Notes: generated by a model from the letters alone, not told the origin. Shown: positions 26,875-35,379, numbered from the stretch's first letter. The stretch is 64,000 bases of DNA from a bacterium (GCA_021371935.1 JAJFVF010000022.1:124001-188000); one strand, 5' to 3'. Numbers and translations: made by a program.

Positions 26875-29625
26875 TTAGGAGATCGCCTCATAGCAGCGGT
26901 CACAAAGACCAGGATGATCGCTGTGGCTGCCGACAGACTCTAGCACCAGCCAGCAGCGCTCGCACTTTTTGCCTATGGGCGGCTGCACCTCGACTGTCAG
27001 TTCCTCGCCATTCTCTTTGACTAGATCGACCTGCGATACGATAAATATCGATGGCAGATCAGAGACATAGTCACTCAGAAATGCATATAGATCATCAGGC
27101 GCGTTGAGCTTTACGCGAGACTCAAGCGGTTTGCCTATCTTACCACTCTGACGAGCCTCTTCAAGCGTCAGCAGCACCTTGTCCCTTACTTCCAATATCT
27201 TCACCCAACGCGAGGCAAGTCCTTCGTCAACCCACTCCGGGTGAGCCTTTGGAAACTCCGAGAACAGCACAGACTCCGCCTTATCTCCCGGCATCTCCTG
27301 CCACGCCTCCTCGGCTGTGTGCGAGATTATCGGCGCAAGCAGACGTGTGAGCGCCGAAAGAATCTCATACAATGCCGTCTGAGCCGAACGTCTCTCATGA
27401 GAGCTTTGCGCGGAGGCATATAGTCTATCCTTCAGGATATCCAAATATAGGCTGCTCAAATCCACCGCGCAGAAATTATGCACCGCATGATAGACCTTAT
27501 GGAACTCATTGGCCTCATAAAAGTCCGAAACCTGCGCGATCAACTCGGCAGTCCTGTGCAGCATGTAGCGGTCTATCTCAAGCATATCCGCATAATCTAC
27601 TTTGTCCTTGGCAGGATCAAAATCGCTTGTGTTGCCGAGCATGTATCTGAATGTGTTCCTGATTCGTCTATATGCGTCTATGGCACGGGTAAACATCTCC
27701 TGGCCGAAGCGCACATCCTCAAAGTAATTCAGTGAAGACATATACAGCCTGAGCACGTCCGCGCCTATATTTTTGATCGCCTGCTTGGGCGAGATCGCAT
27801 TGCCGCCGGATTTGCTCATCTTCTTGCCTTCGGCATCCAGTATATAGCCGTGAGTCACCAAATCCTTGAAAGGTGCTTCACCCCTTGTCGCCGTGCTTAT
27901 TATTATCGACTTATTAAACCAGCCGCGATGCTGGTCCGAGCCTTCCAGATATGTGTCGGCCTTATACGTGCCATACAGACGCTCCGTGACAGCCCTGCAG
28001 CTCGACCCCGAATCAAACCATACATCCAGTACATCGGTTTCCTTAACAAACTCCTTGCCCCCGCACGCAGGACAGACAAAACCATCTGCAAGAAACTCTT
28101 TTGCTTCTTTTTCGAACCACGAATCTGACCCGTTCACAAAAGCGTCTTCATAGACACGGTCTATCATATCCTTGCTCATGACAGGCTCGCGGCACGCTTT
28201 GCAGAATATTACCGGAATGCCTACTCCCCATGACCTCTGGCGGGAAAGACACCAGTCTGGAGATGTCGAGATCATTGAATAAAATCTGTTACGCCCCTCA
28301 GTCGGGAAGCATTTGACCTTTTCAATCTCCTTGAGGATCCGCTCTCGCAGGTCATTGTGATCCAGCGCCATAAACCACTGCTCAGTCGTACGGAAGACTA
28401 CCGGCTTGTGACATCTCCAGCAGTGCGGATAGCTGTGAGTTATCTCACTGCTCGCAAGCAGATTGCCTACCTCGGTGAGCTTATCCAAAACAGCTTTGTT
28501 GCCCTCGCGGATTATATGAAGCCCCTCGAACTCGCCAGCTTCTTTGGTGTAATAGCCCCGGTCATCCACCGGGTTCAGAGGTGTCAGGCCGTAGCGCTGG
28601 CCGGTCTCAAAGTCTTCACGGCCATGGCCGGGAGCAGTATGCACGACTCCCGTGCCGTCGTCCAAGGTCACGTAACTTGCATGGACGAGCATCGAATCAC
28701 GGTCGAATATAGGATGCTTGAAGATCATGCCCTCAAGCTCGGCGCCCTTGACTGTCTTGGCGACACAGTAATTATCTTTGCCTATGGCGTGCATGGTCGC
28801 GCCGACCAGTTCGGCTGCTATCACATATCTGTCGCCATCGACATCCACAAAAGCATAATCGTAATCGGGATGCACTGCCACGGCCATATTCGCAGGGATC
28901 GTCCATGGGGTGGTGGTCCATATGATCGTATATGAATTGGCGGCAGGCTTACCATCAAAGAGACCATTCGGGTCTTTGACCAACGGGAAGCGCACGAATA
29001 TAGACGCCGAAGTATGATCGGCATACTCTATCTCGGCCTCGGCAAGAGCGGTCTCATCATGTATGCACCAGTGGATCGGCTTGAGACCGCGATATATATA
29101 GCCCTGCTCCACCAGCTCGCCGAAAACCTTGATGATCGTCGCTTCATACTCGCGGCTCATAGTCAGATATGGATTGTCCCAGTCACCGATGCATCCCAGG
29201 CGCCTGATCTGGTCGCGCTGTATATTGACCCATTTTTCTGCATACTCGCGGCATGCCTTGCGCATTTCGAGCTTCGTGGGAGTCAGATGCTTTTTGTGAA
29301 ACTCTCCGGAGACCTTGTTCTCTATCGGCAGACCGTGGTTGTCCCAACCTGGAGTGAATGGAACACGGTAACCCTTGAGCGCTTTATACTTGAGAATAAA
29401 GTCCTTCAAAGCCCTGTTGAGCGCATGACCCATATGGATATCGCCGTTGGAGTACGGCGGGCCGTCGTGGAGTATGAAGGTACCGTTGGGTGCATCACGC
29501 TCAGACAACTGCTTATATATATCTTTTTCCTCCCACAACTTCTGGATCAAAGGCTCCCTGTTCGCCAGGTCGGCCTTCATCGGGAATGATGTTTTGGGAA
29601 GATTTACTGTTTTGCTATATTCCAT
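26875..29625 (-). CDS. ileS: Isoleucyl-tRNA synthetase
   Basis: IleS charges tRNA-Ile and edits valine. About 916 residues: HIGH box as DIHMGHALN, editing domain (TTPWTIPANMAV, HTAPGHG), KMSKS box GKKMSKSGG, and a C-terminal zinc ribbon CERCW...CDRCY. This is the bacterial IleS1 type. Start 29625 (MEYSKTVNLPKT) is preferred over an upstream frame opening at 29658; it overlaps the rfbD end by about 22 bp. Confidence 0.96.
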   Translation of the reverse strand: MEYSKTVNLPKTSFPMKADLANREPLIQKLWEEKDIYKQLSERDAPNGTFILHDGPPYSNGDIHMGHALNRALKDFILKYKALKGYRVPFTPGWDNHGLPIENKVSGEFHKKHLTPTKLEMRKACREYAEKWVNIQRDQIRRLGCIGDWDNPYLTMSREYEATIIKVFGELVEQGYIYRGLKPIHWCIHDETALAEAEIEYADHTSASIFVRFPLVKDPNGLFDGKPAANSYTIIWTTTPWTIPANMAVAVHPDYDYAFVDVDGDRYVIAAELVGATMHAIGKDNYCVAKTVKGAELEGMIFKHPIFDRDSMLVHASYVTLDDGTGVVHTAPGHGREDFETGQRYGLTPLNPVDDRGYYTKEAGEFEGLHIIREGNKAVLDKLTEVGNLLASSEITHSYPHCWRCHKPVVFRTTEQWFMALDHNDLRERILKEIEKVKCFPTEGRNRFYSMISTSPDWCLSRQRSWGVGIPVIFCKACREPVMSKDMIDRVYEDAFVNGSDSWFEKEAKEFLADGFVCPACGGKEFVKETDVLDVWFDSGSSCRAVTERLYGTYKADTYLEGSDQHRGWFNKSIIISTATRGEAPFKDLVTHGYILDAEGKKMSKSGGNAISPKQAIKNIGADVLRLYMSSLNYFEDVRFGQEMFTRAIDAYRRIRNTFRYMLGNTSDFDPAKDKVDYADMLEIDRYMLHRTAELIAQVSDFYEANEFHKVYHAVHNFCAVDLSSLYLDILKDRLYASAQSSHERRSAQTALYEILSALTRLLAPIISHTAEEAWQEMPGDKAESVLFSEFPKAHPEWVDEGLASRWVKILEVRDKVLLTLEEARQSGKIGKPLESRVKLNAPDDLYAFLSDYVSDLPSIFIVSQVDLVKENGEELTVEVQPPIGKKCERCWLVLESVGSHSDHPGLCDRCYEAIS

Positions 29626-30473
29626 TCTCGTACAAACTCCGATACCGCGTCCTGCCACGACCTTGCATTGTCGCGCCCCAGCAGTTCCATCTTGTAGTGC
29701 CTCAGGACGGAATACTTGGGACGCTTTGTGGGCGTGGGCCAGTCTTCAGATTTGATTGGGATGACCTCGACATCAGTCATACCCGCTTTTTTTAGTATCT
29801 CTTTTGCAAACTCATACCACGAGCAACTGCCCGCGTTGGTGTAATGGTACACTCCATATAGAGGTGAACCCACCAAAGATATAAGGAACTGCGCAAGGTC
29901 TTTTGCATATGTCGGGCAGCCGACTTGATCGGCCACTATCCGCAATTGCTTGTTTTTCTGTGCAGCATTCAAAATCGAAAGAGGGAAGTTCTTGCCGTGC
30001 GGCGCAAAGACCCATGATGTGCGCACCACATAATGCTTTGGGCAAAGTTCGCGCACTGCCATCTCGCCGCCGAGTTTGCTTGCGCCATATGCGCTGATCG
30101 GATTGACCGGGTCAAACTCGGTGTAGGCTTCGCCCTTCTCGCCGTTAAAGACATAGTCCGTGCACACATACGCGATTGCGCAGCCTATCGATGCGCATGC
30201 GCACGCCAGGTTCCATGTGCCCACAGCGTTGATCTTGAATGCCTTGTCCGGTTCGCGCTCACAGCCATCGACATCGGTCATCGCGGCACAGTGGATCACC
30301 ATCTCGGGCTTCACACGGTTAATTATCTCGAACACTGCATTTGTATCCGAAATGTCCAGCATCTCGCATCCATCGATGACGTCGGTCGGTATGATGTCAT
30401 GGTTCTCCTTTTTGAGACCCTCGCACACCAGCCTTCCCAGCATCCCGCAGGCGCCGGTCACTAATACACGCAC
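29604..30473 (-). CDS. rfbD: dTDP-4-dehydrorhamnose reductase family protein
   Basis: Short-chain dehydrogenase-type protein with NAD(P) motif VTGACGMLG, the catalytic YGASK and the RmlD patterns HCAAMTDVDGCE, YVCTDYVFNGEKG and VRTSWVF. The last step of dTDP-rhamnose synthesis is likely, though no rfbA, B or C gene is near and methionine adenosyltransferase beta-like relatives exist. GTG at 30473 after GGGG is the likely start; an ATG at 30491 in frame is the alternative. A 7-bp hairpin lies just upstream (30500-30522). Confidence 0.87.
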   Translation of the reverse strand: MRVLVTGACGMLGRLVCEGLKKENHDIIPTDVIDGCEMLDISDTNAVFEIINRVKPEMVIHCAAMTDVDGCEREPDKAFKINAVGTWNLACACASIGCAIAYVCTDYVFNGEKGEAYTEFDPVNPISAYGASKLGGEMAVRELCPKHYVVRTSWVFAPHGKNFPLSILNAAQKNKQLRIVADQVGCPTYAKDLAQFLISLVGSPLYGVYHYTNAGSCSWYEFAKEILKKAGMTDVEVIPIKSEDWPTPTKRPKYSVLRHYKMELLGRDNARSWQDAVSEFVREWNIAKQ

Positions 30474-30655
30474 AACTATCCCCCGGTACATGCCGCAAAG
30501 CCCCTGGCACTCGAGCAGGGGCCTTACATATGATAACTACTTTTCTATTATACCGGCGAACCGGCGGAAGGTCAAGGAATCACGGAACAGGGTAGTGTAT
30601 CATTTTGAATCCCGCTAAGGTTGACGATGCTTGAGCGATGTGGTAAGCTCAAAGT

Positions 30656-30901
30656 ATGGAAAAGCGGAAGAAAAAAGAACACGACTTCGCTGTTAATGCT
30701 TTCCGGGTAGTGCAAGAAGCTACCGGAGAAATTGAGCCTGCCTCAAAAGAGCCGAAACCCAAGAAAGGCTTTGACGATCCCAAGGCGTCAGGACACAGAG
30801 GCGGGCTTAAAGGCGGCAAAGTCCGCGCCGCAAAACTAACTCCAGAACAACGCAAAGAAATTGCGCAGAAGGCTGCGCGTGCGCGTTGGAGTAAGTCATA
30901 A
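30656..30901 (+). CDS. Small basic protein, passenger gene
   Basis: An 81-residue, Lys/Arg-rich protein with a Gly-rich centre (GHRGGLKGGKVRAAKL) and a helical tail TPEQRKEIAQKAARARW. Similar short basic tails are common in small uncharacterised bacterial proteins; a nucleic-acid-binding role is plausible but unproven. It starts about 20 bp after the partial copy of the transposase promoter region, whose -35 TTGACG and a weak TAAGCT may drive it. Confidence 0.6.
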   Translation: MEKRKKKEHDFAVNAFRVVQEATGEIEPASKEPKPKKGFDDPKASGHRGGLKGGKVRAAKLTPEQRKEIAQKAARARWSKS

Positions 30902-30976
30902 TCTCTTTCAACAATCACCCGCCAAATTTCCCCTATGCAACTAATACGAGTTTAAAAAAAAGTTTCTCGATCAACC

Positions 30977-31005
30977 TTGCATGCATGGTTTACTTGTGCT
31001 ATACT
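30977..31005 (+). promoter_or_regulatory. Promoter of the HARE-domain passenger gene
   Basis: TTGCAT (30977-30982) and TATACT (31000-31005) are 17 bp apart, about 33 bp before the ATG at 31038. It overlaps repeated GCATGC/TGCATG words that might serve as an operator. Confidence 0.6.
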
Positions 31006-31037
31006 GCATGCAGCATATGGGCGTGGAGGTTTTTGAT

Positions 31038-31718
31038 ATGAGCAACGATTCCCTCGAAGCGCAACTAAGACTGCATAAATCCGCTCTACAGCATGATAGA
31101 GACCAAATCTTGTTGCAAATCCAAGACTTTGTTAATAAGCAGGCGGAAATCGAAAAGAAGATTGAGGCCGCAGATATTCTACTGTCTGAGTTCAAAACTA
31201 CAACTAATCAACAAATCGAACCTCAACTCATCCCGTCCGAATCGGTTGAGAAAAACAATTTTGTTGGCTTGACAGTTGTTGAAGCATGTACCACTGTTCT
31301 TTTACAAGCAAAACGACCGATGAAAATTGCCGAATTAGCTTCAGCGATTTACGACGGTGGCATTCGACTAAAATCACAAGCTCCCACACGCTCTATCACT
31401 GTTATTCTAGAACGCAATCAGAATTTTGCACGGGTTGCACCAGGAACGTACGCATTAGTAAACCAACAGGAATACAAGTCAATAACACAAAAACAGTCAG
31501 CAATTCGATTAAACAAAGAAGGAGCACTCAAGGGTAGCGAACGTATACTCAAGGAAAAAGGGCGGCCTATGCATGTTAGAGAAATACTATCAGCTCTAAA
31601 AGAAACAGGATTTCGTTCAAATGCTAAGCGACCTGAAGCAATGTTATCGGGAACGTTAAAGCGAAGCACTAAATTTAAGTTAGTAGGTGGAGATACATGG
31701 GATTTAGTAAACCGTTGA
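31038..31718 (+). CDS. Protein with coiled coil and two HARE-HTH-like winged helices
   Basis: The 226-residue product begins with a coiled coil (about residues 1-55), then a winged-helix segment GLTVVEACTTVLLQ...MKIAELASAIYDGG...VAPGTYALV and a second, similar one RILKEKGRPMHVREILSAL...DTWDLV. The pattern fits HARE-HTH domains, which occur in DNA-modification and transcription proteins such as ASXL and RNA polymerase delta. GGAGGT precedes ATG 31038; an upstream in-frame ATG is less likely. It is carried inside the insertion element and may act on DNA or the host polymerase. Confidence 0.65.
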   Translation: MSNDSLEAQLRLHKSALQHDRDQILLQIQDFVNKQAEIEKKIEAADILLSEFKTTTNQQIEPQLIPSESVEKNNFVGLTVVEACTTVLLQAKRPMKIAELASAIYDGGIRLKSQAPTRSITVILERNQNFARVAPGTYALVNQQEYKSITQKQSAIRLNKEGALKGSERILKEKGRPMHVREILSALKETGFRSNAKRPEAMLSGTLKRSTKFKLVGGDTWDLVNR

Positions 31719-31732
31719 CGCTGTGAAAATAA

Positions 31733-31765
31733 ATGCGAAGTATAGCTGACGGCTATACTTCGCAT
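31733..31765. other. Perfect 13-bp hairpin after the HARE-domain gene
   Basis: ATGCGAAGTATAG (31733-31745) pairs fully with CTATACTTCGCAT (31753-31765) around a 7-nt loop. It lies 15 bp past the gene's stop. There is no T-run, so it may be an RNA-stabilising stem or a recombination-type structure rather than an intrinsic terminator. Confidence 0.6.
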
Positions 31766-31777
31766 AAACAGGAATGT

Positions 31778-31848
31778 GGGGCGCGCTCGGGGCCACCTGG
31801 GGCCTTTGATCCTTCTGGTGAGGGGTTCGACTCCCCTGCGCTCCACCA
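31778..31848 (+). other. tRNA/tmRNA 3'-end-like segment
   Basis: GGGGCGC (31778-31784) can pair with GCGCTCC (31838-31844), followed by ACCA. A T-arm-like hairpin AGGGGTTCGACTCCCCT with the TTCGA loop precedes it. The middle 36 nt do not fold into D and anticodon arms, so it is not a normal tRNA. It could be a tRNA or tmRNA 3' remnant captured as an attachment site, or part of a structured RNA of the element. Confidence 0.45.
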
Positions 31849-31852
31849 AAGT

Positions 31853-31934
31853 TAGGTAGTATAAACTACCTAGCCTTCTGGCTGAGTGAGTGAATCACTC
31901 TGTACACACTGTGATGATACCTCACTTCGGCCAG
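31853..31934 (+). other. Structured leader before the 36-codon gene
   Basis: Two dyads are visible: TAGGTAG/CTACCTA (31853-31872) and an outer CTGGC/GCCAG (31878-31934) with inner GAGTGAG-CTCAC pairing. The region ends 18 bp before an unusually strong ribosome site, which suggests an RNA structure controlling that small gene. No known riboswitch was recognised. Confidence 0.4.
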
Positions 31935-31968
31935 AAAATCAACCCTTGTTTAGGAGGAGGTGATAACA

Positions 31969-32079
31969 TTGGCCGAAGAATACATCTTTGTGCGCTGGAT
32001 TACCACGCGTAATGGTAAACGGCTTTATGCGAGTGCATATGGTCTAAAAGCGTTCAAAATCCGAATTAAGCGCTACTAG
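31969..32079 (+). CDS. 36-residue basic small protein
   Basis: TTG start after AGGAGGAGG with 8-bp spacing. The product is basic and aromatic (YIFVRWITTRNGKRLYAS, then AYGLKAFKIRIKR). The strong ribosome site and a hairpin right after the stop argue that it is translated. It sits immediately upstream of the transposase promoter and may be a transposition accessory factor; I do not recognise a characterised family. Confidence 0.6.
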   Translation: MAEEYIFVRWITTRNGKRLYASAYGLKAFKIRIKRY

Positions 32080-32086
32080 CACTAAT

Positions 32087-32115
32087 GCCCTCTCTCGTTT
32101 TTTTTGAGAGAGGGC
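32087..32115 (+). terminator. Hairpin after the small gene
   Basis: GCCCTCTCTC pairs with GAGAGAGGGC around a G-T8 loop. The stem is 10 bp and perfect. The U-rich stretch is in the loop rather than after the stem, so termination efficiency is uncertain. Confidence 0.5.
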
Positions 32116-32149
32116 ATCCATTCCCACAAGAAACAAATGCAAATTCCTA

Positions 32150-32178
32150 TTGACAATGCTTGAGCGTTAGGATATAAT
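32150..32178 (+). promoter_or_regulatory. Transposase promoter
   Basis: TTGACA (32150-32155) and a consensus TATAAT (32173-32178) are 17 bp apart. The GTG start at 32208 follows GAGGTG. Confidence 0.82.
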
Positions 32179-32207
32179 ATAGTCAGTTTGAAGCGAGGTG
32201 ACACATA

Positions 32208-33050
32208 GTGAATAAGCTGAATTCAGAACGGCAGGCTCAGATAGTAAAAGCTCTTTGCGAGGGTAATTCTATCCGAAGCACAGCGCGTATGACCGGCAGC
32301 GCGATCAATACCGTGGTTAAACTCTTAACCGAATTGGGTGCTGCCTGTGCTGAATACCACAACAATACTATGTGGAAACTTCCCTGCAAACGGATTCAGT
32401 GTGATGAGATATGGTCTTTCTGCTATTCCAAGCAGAAGAACGTTCCAGAAGAACATCAAGGCGAGTTTGGCTATGGTGACGTATGGACTTGGACGGCGAT
32501 AGATGCTGATACAAAATTGATTCCCGCTTGGTTTGTAGGTCTCAGAAACGCCGAATGCGCCTCAGCTTTCCTTAATGATCTTGCAGAACGGCTCACAACA
32601 AAACACATACAGTTGACCACAGACGGCCATAAGGTCTATCTTGACGCCGTGGAGAGTGCCTTTGCTGGTAATGTAGATTATGCTATGCTGGTTAAGCTAT
32701 ACGGCAATGAGCGACAAAGCGAAGCCCGATACAGCCCAGCGGAATGCACCGGAACTGAAATTAAAGTCATTCAGGGAAACCCAAAGATCGATCATATTTC
32801 AACTTCCTATGTTGAGCGTCAAAACCTTACTATGCGGATGTCTATGCGGAGGTTCACACGCCTAACTAACGCATTCTCGAAGAAGATAGAGAACCATGAA
32901 GCAGCCATAGCCCTTTATTTCATGCATTATAACTTTGCCCGTCCTCATAAGTCATTGGCTAATCCATATCCGAGAACACCTGCAATGGCAGTAGGCATAG
33001 CCGACCATGTTTGGACAGTCGAGGAAATAGTAGGTTTACTTTCAAAATGA
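32208..33050 (+). CDS. DDE transposase, IS1/IS1595-like
   Basis: The 280-residue enzyme has an N-terminal helix-turn-helix (NSIRSTARMTGSAINTVVKLL) and a DDE core: D66 in QCDEIWSF, Asp in TTDGHKVY and Glu in SYVERQNL, followed by MRMSMRRFTRLTNAFSKK and the H-x-K end NFARPHKSL. These are typical of single-frame transposases usually filed under the IS1 family. The GTG start fits GAGGTG. The stop codon is part of the right terminal repeat. The frame is intact, so it may be active. Confidence 0.92.
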   Translation: MNKLNSERQAQIVKALCEGNSIRSTARMTGSAINTVVKLLTELGAACAEYHNNTMWKLPCKRIQCDEIWSFCYSKQKNVPEEHQGEFGYGDVWTWTAIDADTKLIPAWFVGLRNAECASAFLNDLAERLTTKHIQLTTDGHKVYLDAVESAFAGNVDYAMLVKLYGNERQSEARYSPAECTGTEIKVIQGNPKIDHISTSYVERQNLTMRMSMRRFTRLTNAFSKKIENHEAAIALYFMHYNFARPHKSLANPYPRTPAMAVGIADHVWTVEEIVGLLSK

Positions 33051-33088
33051 TACACTACCCGGAACAGGTCAGTTTTATGGAAGAATAA

Positions 33089-33120
33089 GGCTCGGCGGGA
33101 GCCTCGCCCTCCCAGCAGGC
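33089..33120. repeat. GGCTCGG hairpin repeat, short copy
   Basis: The sequence GGCTCGGCGGGAGCCTCGCC continues to CTCCCAGCAGGC and matches the copy at 47411 with a few changes; the preceding CAGTTTTATGGAAG is also shared. The insertion element landed about 22 bp from this repeat. Confidence 0.7.
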
Positions 33121-33237
33121 CAAGACAATCAAACGATTTGACTAAGAATTCTGAGTTACTTGCCCATCATAATAATAGACAAAGGAATGAAGCAGCCTCT
33201 GAGATAATTCAACACTATATTGGTACTGGAGATAGCT

Positions 33238-34536
33238 TTGCACAGGAAGTTCATTTTTACACTTATTGCACTCGGAATTGTCTTGTCAACCAGATCATTC
33301 GGAGCGACGGACAATATGCTTCGGGTTGGCTTGACGCGATTTTTTAGCTGCGCTTCACTTACGGTCAGTTCATCATCCGGTGCAATAATCATAACCGGCA
33401 GGGATAAGACTGTTACCGCAAAGAGTGTCACAATACAGATATCGGACTCGACTGTCAGCGCAAAGCCGGATGGCAGTGACTCAGTAATATCGGCAACGTC
33501 GATCAACCTGGCAAGCGACAGGCCGGATGGCCTGCTTGTGCTCAGCAGCCCGGCATCGAAAGAGATGAAATATCGCGGCAGCATCGAAGTCGACGTTAAT
33601 AATGGAAAGATGACTGTTGTTGATATCGTTGATGTGGAGAACTATCTACTTGGAGTGATACCGGCGGAGATAGGTGAGTCCAATCCCACTGAGGCACTGA
33701 GAACGCAGGCAATCACAGCAAGAACGTATGCTCTCAGCAATAAGCGCAAGCATATGTCTCAAGGCTTCGATGTATGCGACAGCACACACTGTCAGACATA
33801 CAACGGTGCCGGTTCGGAAAAATCCAAATGCAGCCAGGCTGTGATCGATACGAAAGGTATGGTGCTGACTTATAACGGAAAGATTGCCGAGGTCATGTAT
33901 TCGACAGACTGCGGCGGTGCAACCGTCAACTACTTCGAGACGCATCCGAACACAAACTTCCCGTATCTGTGCGGTGCTGTCGACCCGGACGATATTCCAC
34001 GAATCACCTGGGGTCAGACATATACTCTCCAGGAGCTGGGTGCAAAGCTCGTCGCGGCAGGGGTCAAAGAAGCAGATAGCCTGCAGAGCATAACCATCTC
34101 AAAGACAGGATCAACCGGCAGGCCACTGGAAGCGCAGATAACCGGCACTTCGGGCTGCACAACAGTAAAAGTCGGGAAGATACGCGCAGCACTGGGACTC
34201 AAGAGCACAATGTTTTCCATAGAAACCGACGCCAGCGGAAAAGTCGTCATCAACGGCAAAGGAGCCGGTCACGGCGTAGGGCTGTGCCAGAGGGGAACGA
34301 TAGGGCTCGCATCGGCGCCATACAACTACACTTATGCCCAAATACTTGCTCACTATTTCCCAGGGACTGCGATAAGCGGCGGTGCACCAGTCGAGATGGC
34401 AGCAGATGTGGTGCAGGCAGATGAACGGATCGTAAAGGTCCCAACACCAATTGCAAATAAACCTAAAAAGGCCACAAAGTCAGAAGAACAGCCGGTGATC
34501 TTCGACGTCAGGCTTGCCCCTCCCGACTCGCTTTGA
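33238..34536 (+). CDS. SpoIID/LytB-domain secreted protein
   Basis: The protein has a signal peptide (HRKFIFTLIALGIVL...SFGA) and a SpoIID domain: YLLGVIPAEIGES, ALRTQAITARTYAL, CDSTHCQTYNG, STDCGGATVNYFE and GHGVGLCQRG. SpoIID is a lytic transglycosylase acting on peptidoglycan without stem peptides, and homologues occur widely outside spore formers. The likely start is TTG 33238 (GGAG six bases before); another TTG lies at 33220. The 3' end overlaps the convergent rsmI by about 29 bp. Confidence 0.9.
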   Translation: MHRKFIFTLIALGIVLSTRSFGATDNMLRVGLTRFFSCASLTVSSSSGAIIITGRDKTVTAKSVTIQISDSTVSAKPDGSDSVISATSINLASDRPDGLLVLSSPASKEMKYRGSIEVDVNNGKMTVVDIVDVENYLLGVIPAEIGESNPTEALRTQAITARTYALSNKRKHMSQGFDVCDSTHCQTYNGAGSEKSKCSQAVIDTKGMVLTYNGKIAEVMYSTDCGGATVNYFETHPNTNFPYLCGAVDPDDIPRITWGQTYTLQELGAKLVAAGVKEADSLQSITISKTGSTGRPLEAQITGTSGCTTVKVGKIRAALGLKSTMFSIETDASGKVVINGKGAGHGVGLCQRGTIGLASAPYNYTYAQILAHYFPGTAISGGAPVEMAADVVQADERIVKVPTPIANKPKKATKSEEQPVIFDVRLAPPDSL

Positions 34537-35359
34537 GCCGAAGTGCAGCGGCATAGACCTGGCGCTTTGGCAGTTTGAACTCGATCATCACACGCCGCAC
34601 GGCATCGCGCTCAGACTCGCCTGACTCCATCAATTGCGTAAGCCGACTCTCAATGCTGACATGTGGTTCTTCCTCTGCCTCCACAGCATGGGCTCCTCCG
34701 AGTATAATCACGAACTCACCGCGCGGTTTATGCTCGGTAAAGTGCTCGATCGCCCCGCTCACTGTCCCGCGATAGGTCTCTTCAAACATCTTGGTGGCCT
34801 CGCGGACTATGACGACCTGCCTGTCATCGAGTTCATCGCGGATCGATTCAAGTGTCTTCATGAGCCTTAAAGGTGACTCATAGAGGCATATTGTCCGCAT
34901 TTCGTGCTTCAGTGCCTGAAAAAACGCCTTGCGCTCGCCTGACTTGCGAGGTGGAAAGCCGTCGAACGCGAAGTGGGCCGTCGGCAGGCCGGATATAACC
35001 AGCGCGGTTATCACTGCAGTGGGGCCGGGAATAGATTCCACACTCACACCCTCGCCGATGCATAGCGCGATAAGCTCGTGACCGGGATCGGATATGCCTG
35101 GAGTCCCTGCATCGGAGACCAGCGCGACATTCTTGTCGCCAAGAAGCATTTCAAGTATCCGCTCCGACTTTTCGGCCTTGCTGTGCTGGTGATATGAGAT
35201 CAGAGGGGTATGGATATCAAAATGACTCAGCAGTCGTTTTGTGACCCTGGTGTCTTCAGCAGCAATGACATCCACTTCTTTGAGCGTGCGCAGCGCCCTG
35301 AAGGAGATATCTTCGAGATTGCCTATTGGTGTGGCGACTATGTAGAGTTTGCCGGGCAT
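34508..35359 (-). CDS. rsmI: 16S rRNA ribose 2'-O-methyltransferase RsmI
   Basis: RsmI methylates C1402 of 16S rRNA with SAM. The 283 residues include LYIVATPIGNLEDIS, AAEDTR, SDAGTPGISDPG, PGPTAVITAL and HFAFDGFPPRK. Start 35359 (MPGKLYIV) matches the family's N-terminus; the frame is open further but not conserved. It is convergent with the SpoIID-like gene. Confidence 0.95.
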   Translation of the reverse strand: MPGKLYIVATPIGNLEDISFRALRTLKEVDVIAAEDTRVTKRLLSHFDIHTPLISYHQHSKAEKSERILEMLLGDKNVALVSDAGTPGISDPGHELIALCIGEGVSVESIPGPTAVITALVISGLPTAHFAFDGFPPRKSGERKAFFQALKHEMRTICLYESPLRLMKTLESIRDELDDRQVVIVREATKMFEETYRGTVSGAIEHFTEHKPRGEFVIILGGAHAVEAEEEPHVSIESRLTQLMESGESERDAVRRVMIEFKLPKRQVYAAALRLKASREGQA

Positions 35360-35379
35360 ATTTGGTGATAGGTAACAGG

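Larger units (their letters stand above)
30591..33059 (+). mobile_element. Passenger-carrying insertion element (IS1/IS1595-like)
   Basis: The ends are perfect 19-bp inverted repeats: GGTAGTGTATCATTTTGAA at 30591-30609 and its complement at 33041-33059. An 8-bp direct repeat CGGAACAG flanks it at 30583-30590 and 33060-33067, showing a recent transposition. It holds a DDE transposase (32208-33050) whose stop codon is inside the right repeat, and 1.5 kb of passenger DNA: two protein genes, an RNA-like segment and a 36-codon gene. A 17-bp stretch near the left end (30621-30637) recurs at the transposase promoter (32150-32166) with one mismatch. Confidence 0.9.

Noticed and set aside
31778-31848. 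Complete tRNA or tmRNA
   Set aside because: Acceptor and T arms are plausible but the D and anticodon arms are missing, and the segment is far shorter than tmRNA.
31418-31849. Long minus-strand open frame opposite the HARE-domain gene and tRNA-like segment
   Set aside because: Its N-terminus (VERRGVEPLTR type) is the usual antisense translation of a T-arm and CCA end; no family signal and the opposite strand is coding.
33138-33347. 69-codon open frame before the SpoIID-like gene
   Set aside because: It overlaps the signal peptide region of the SpoIID-like protein in another frame and lacks a ribosome site.
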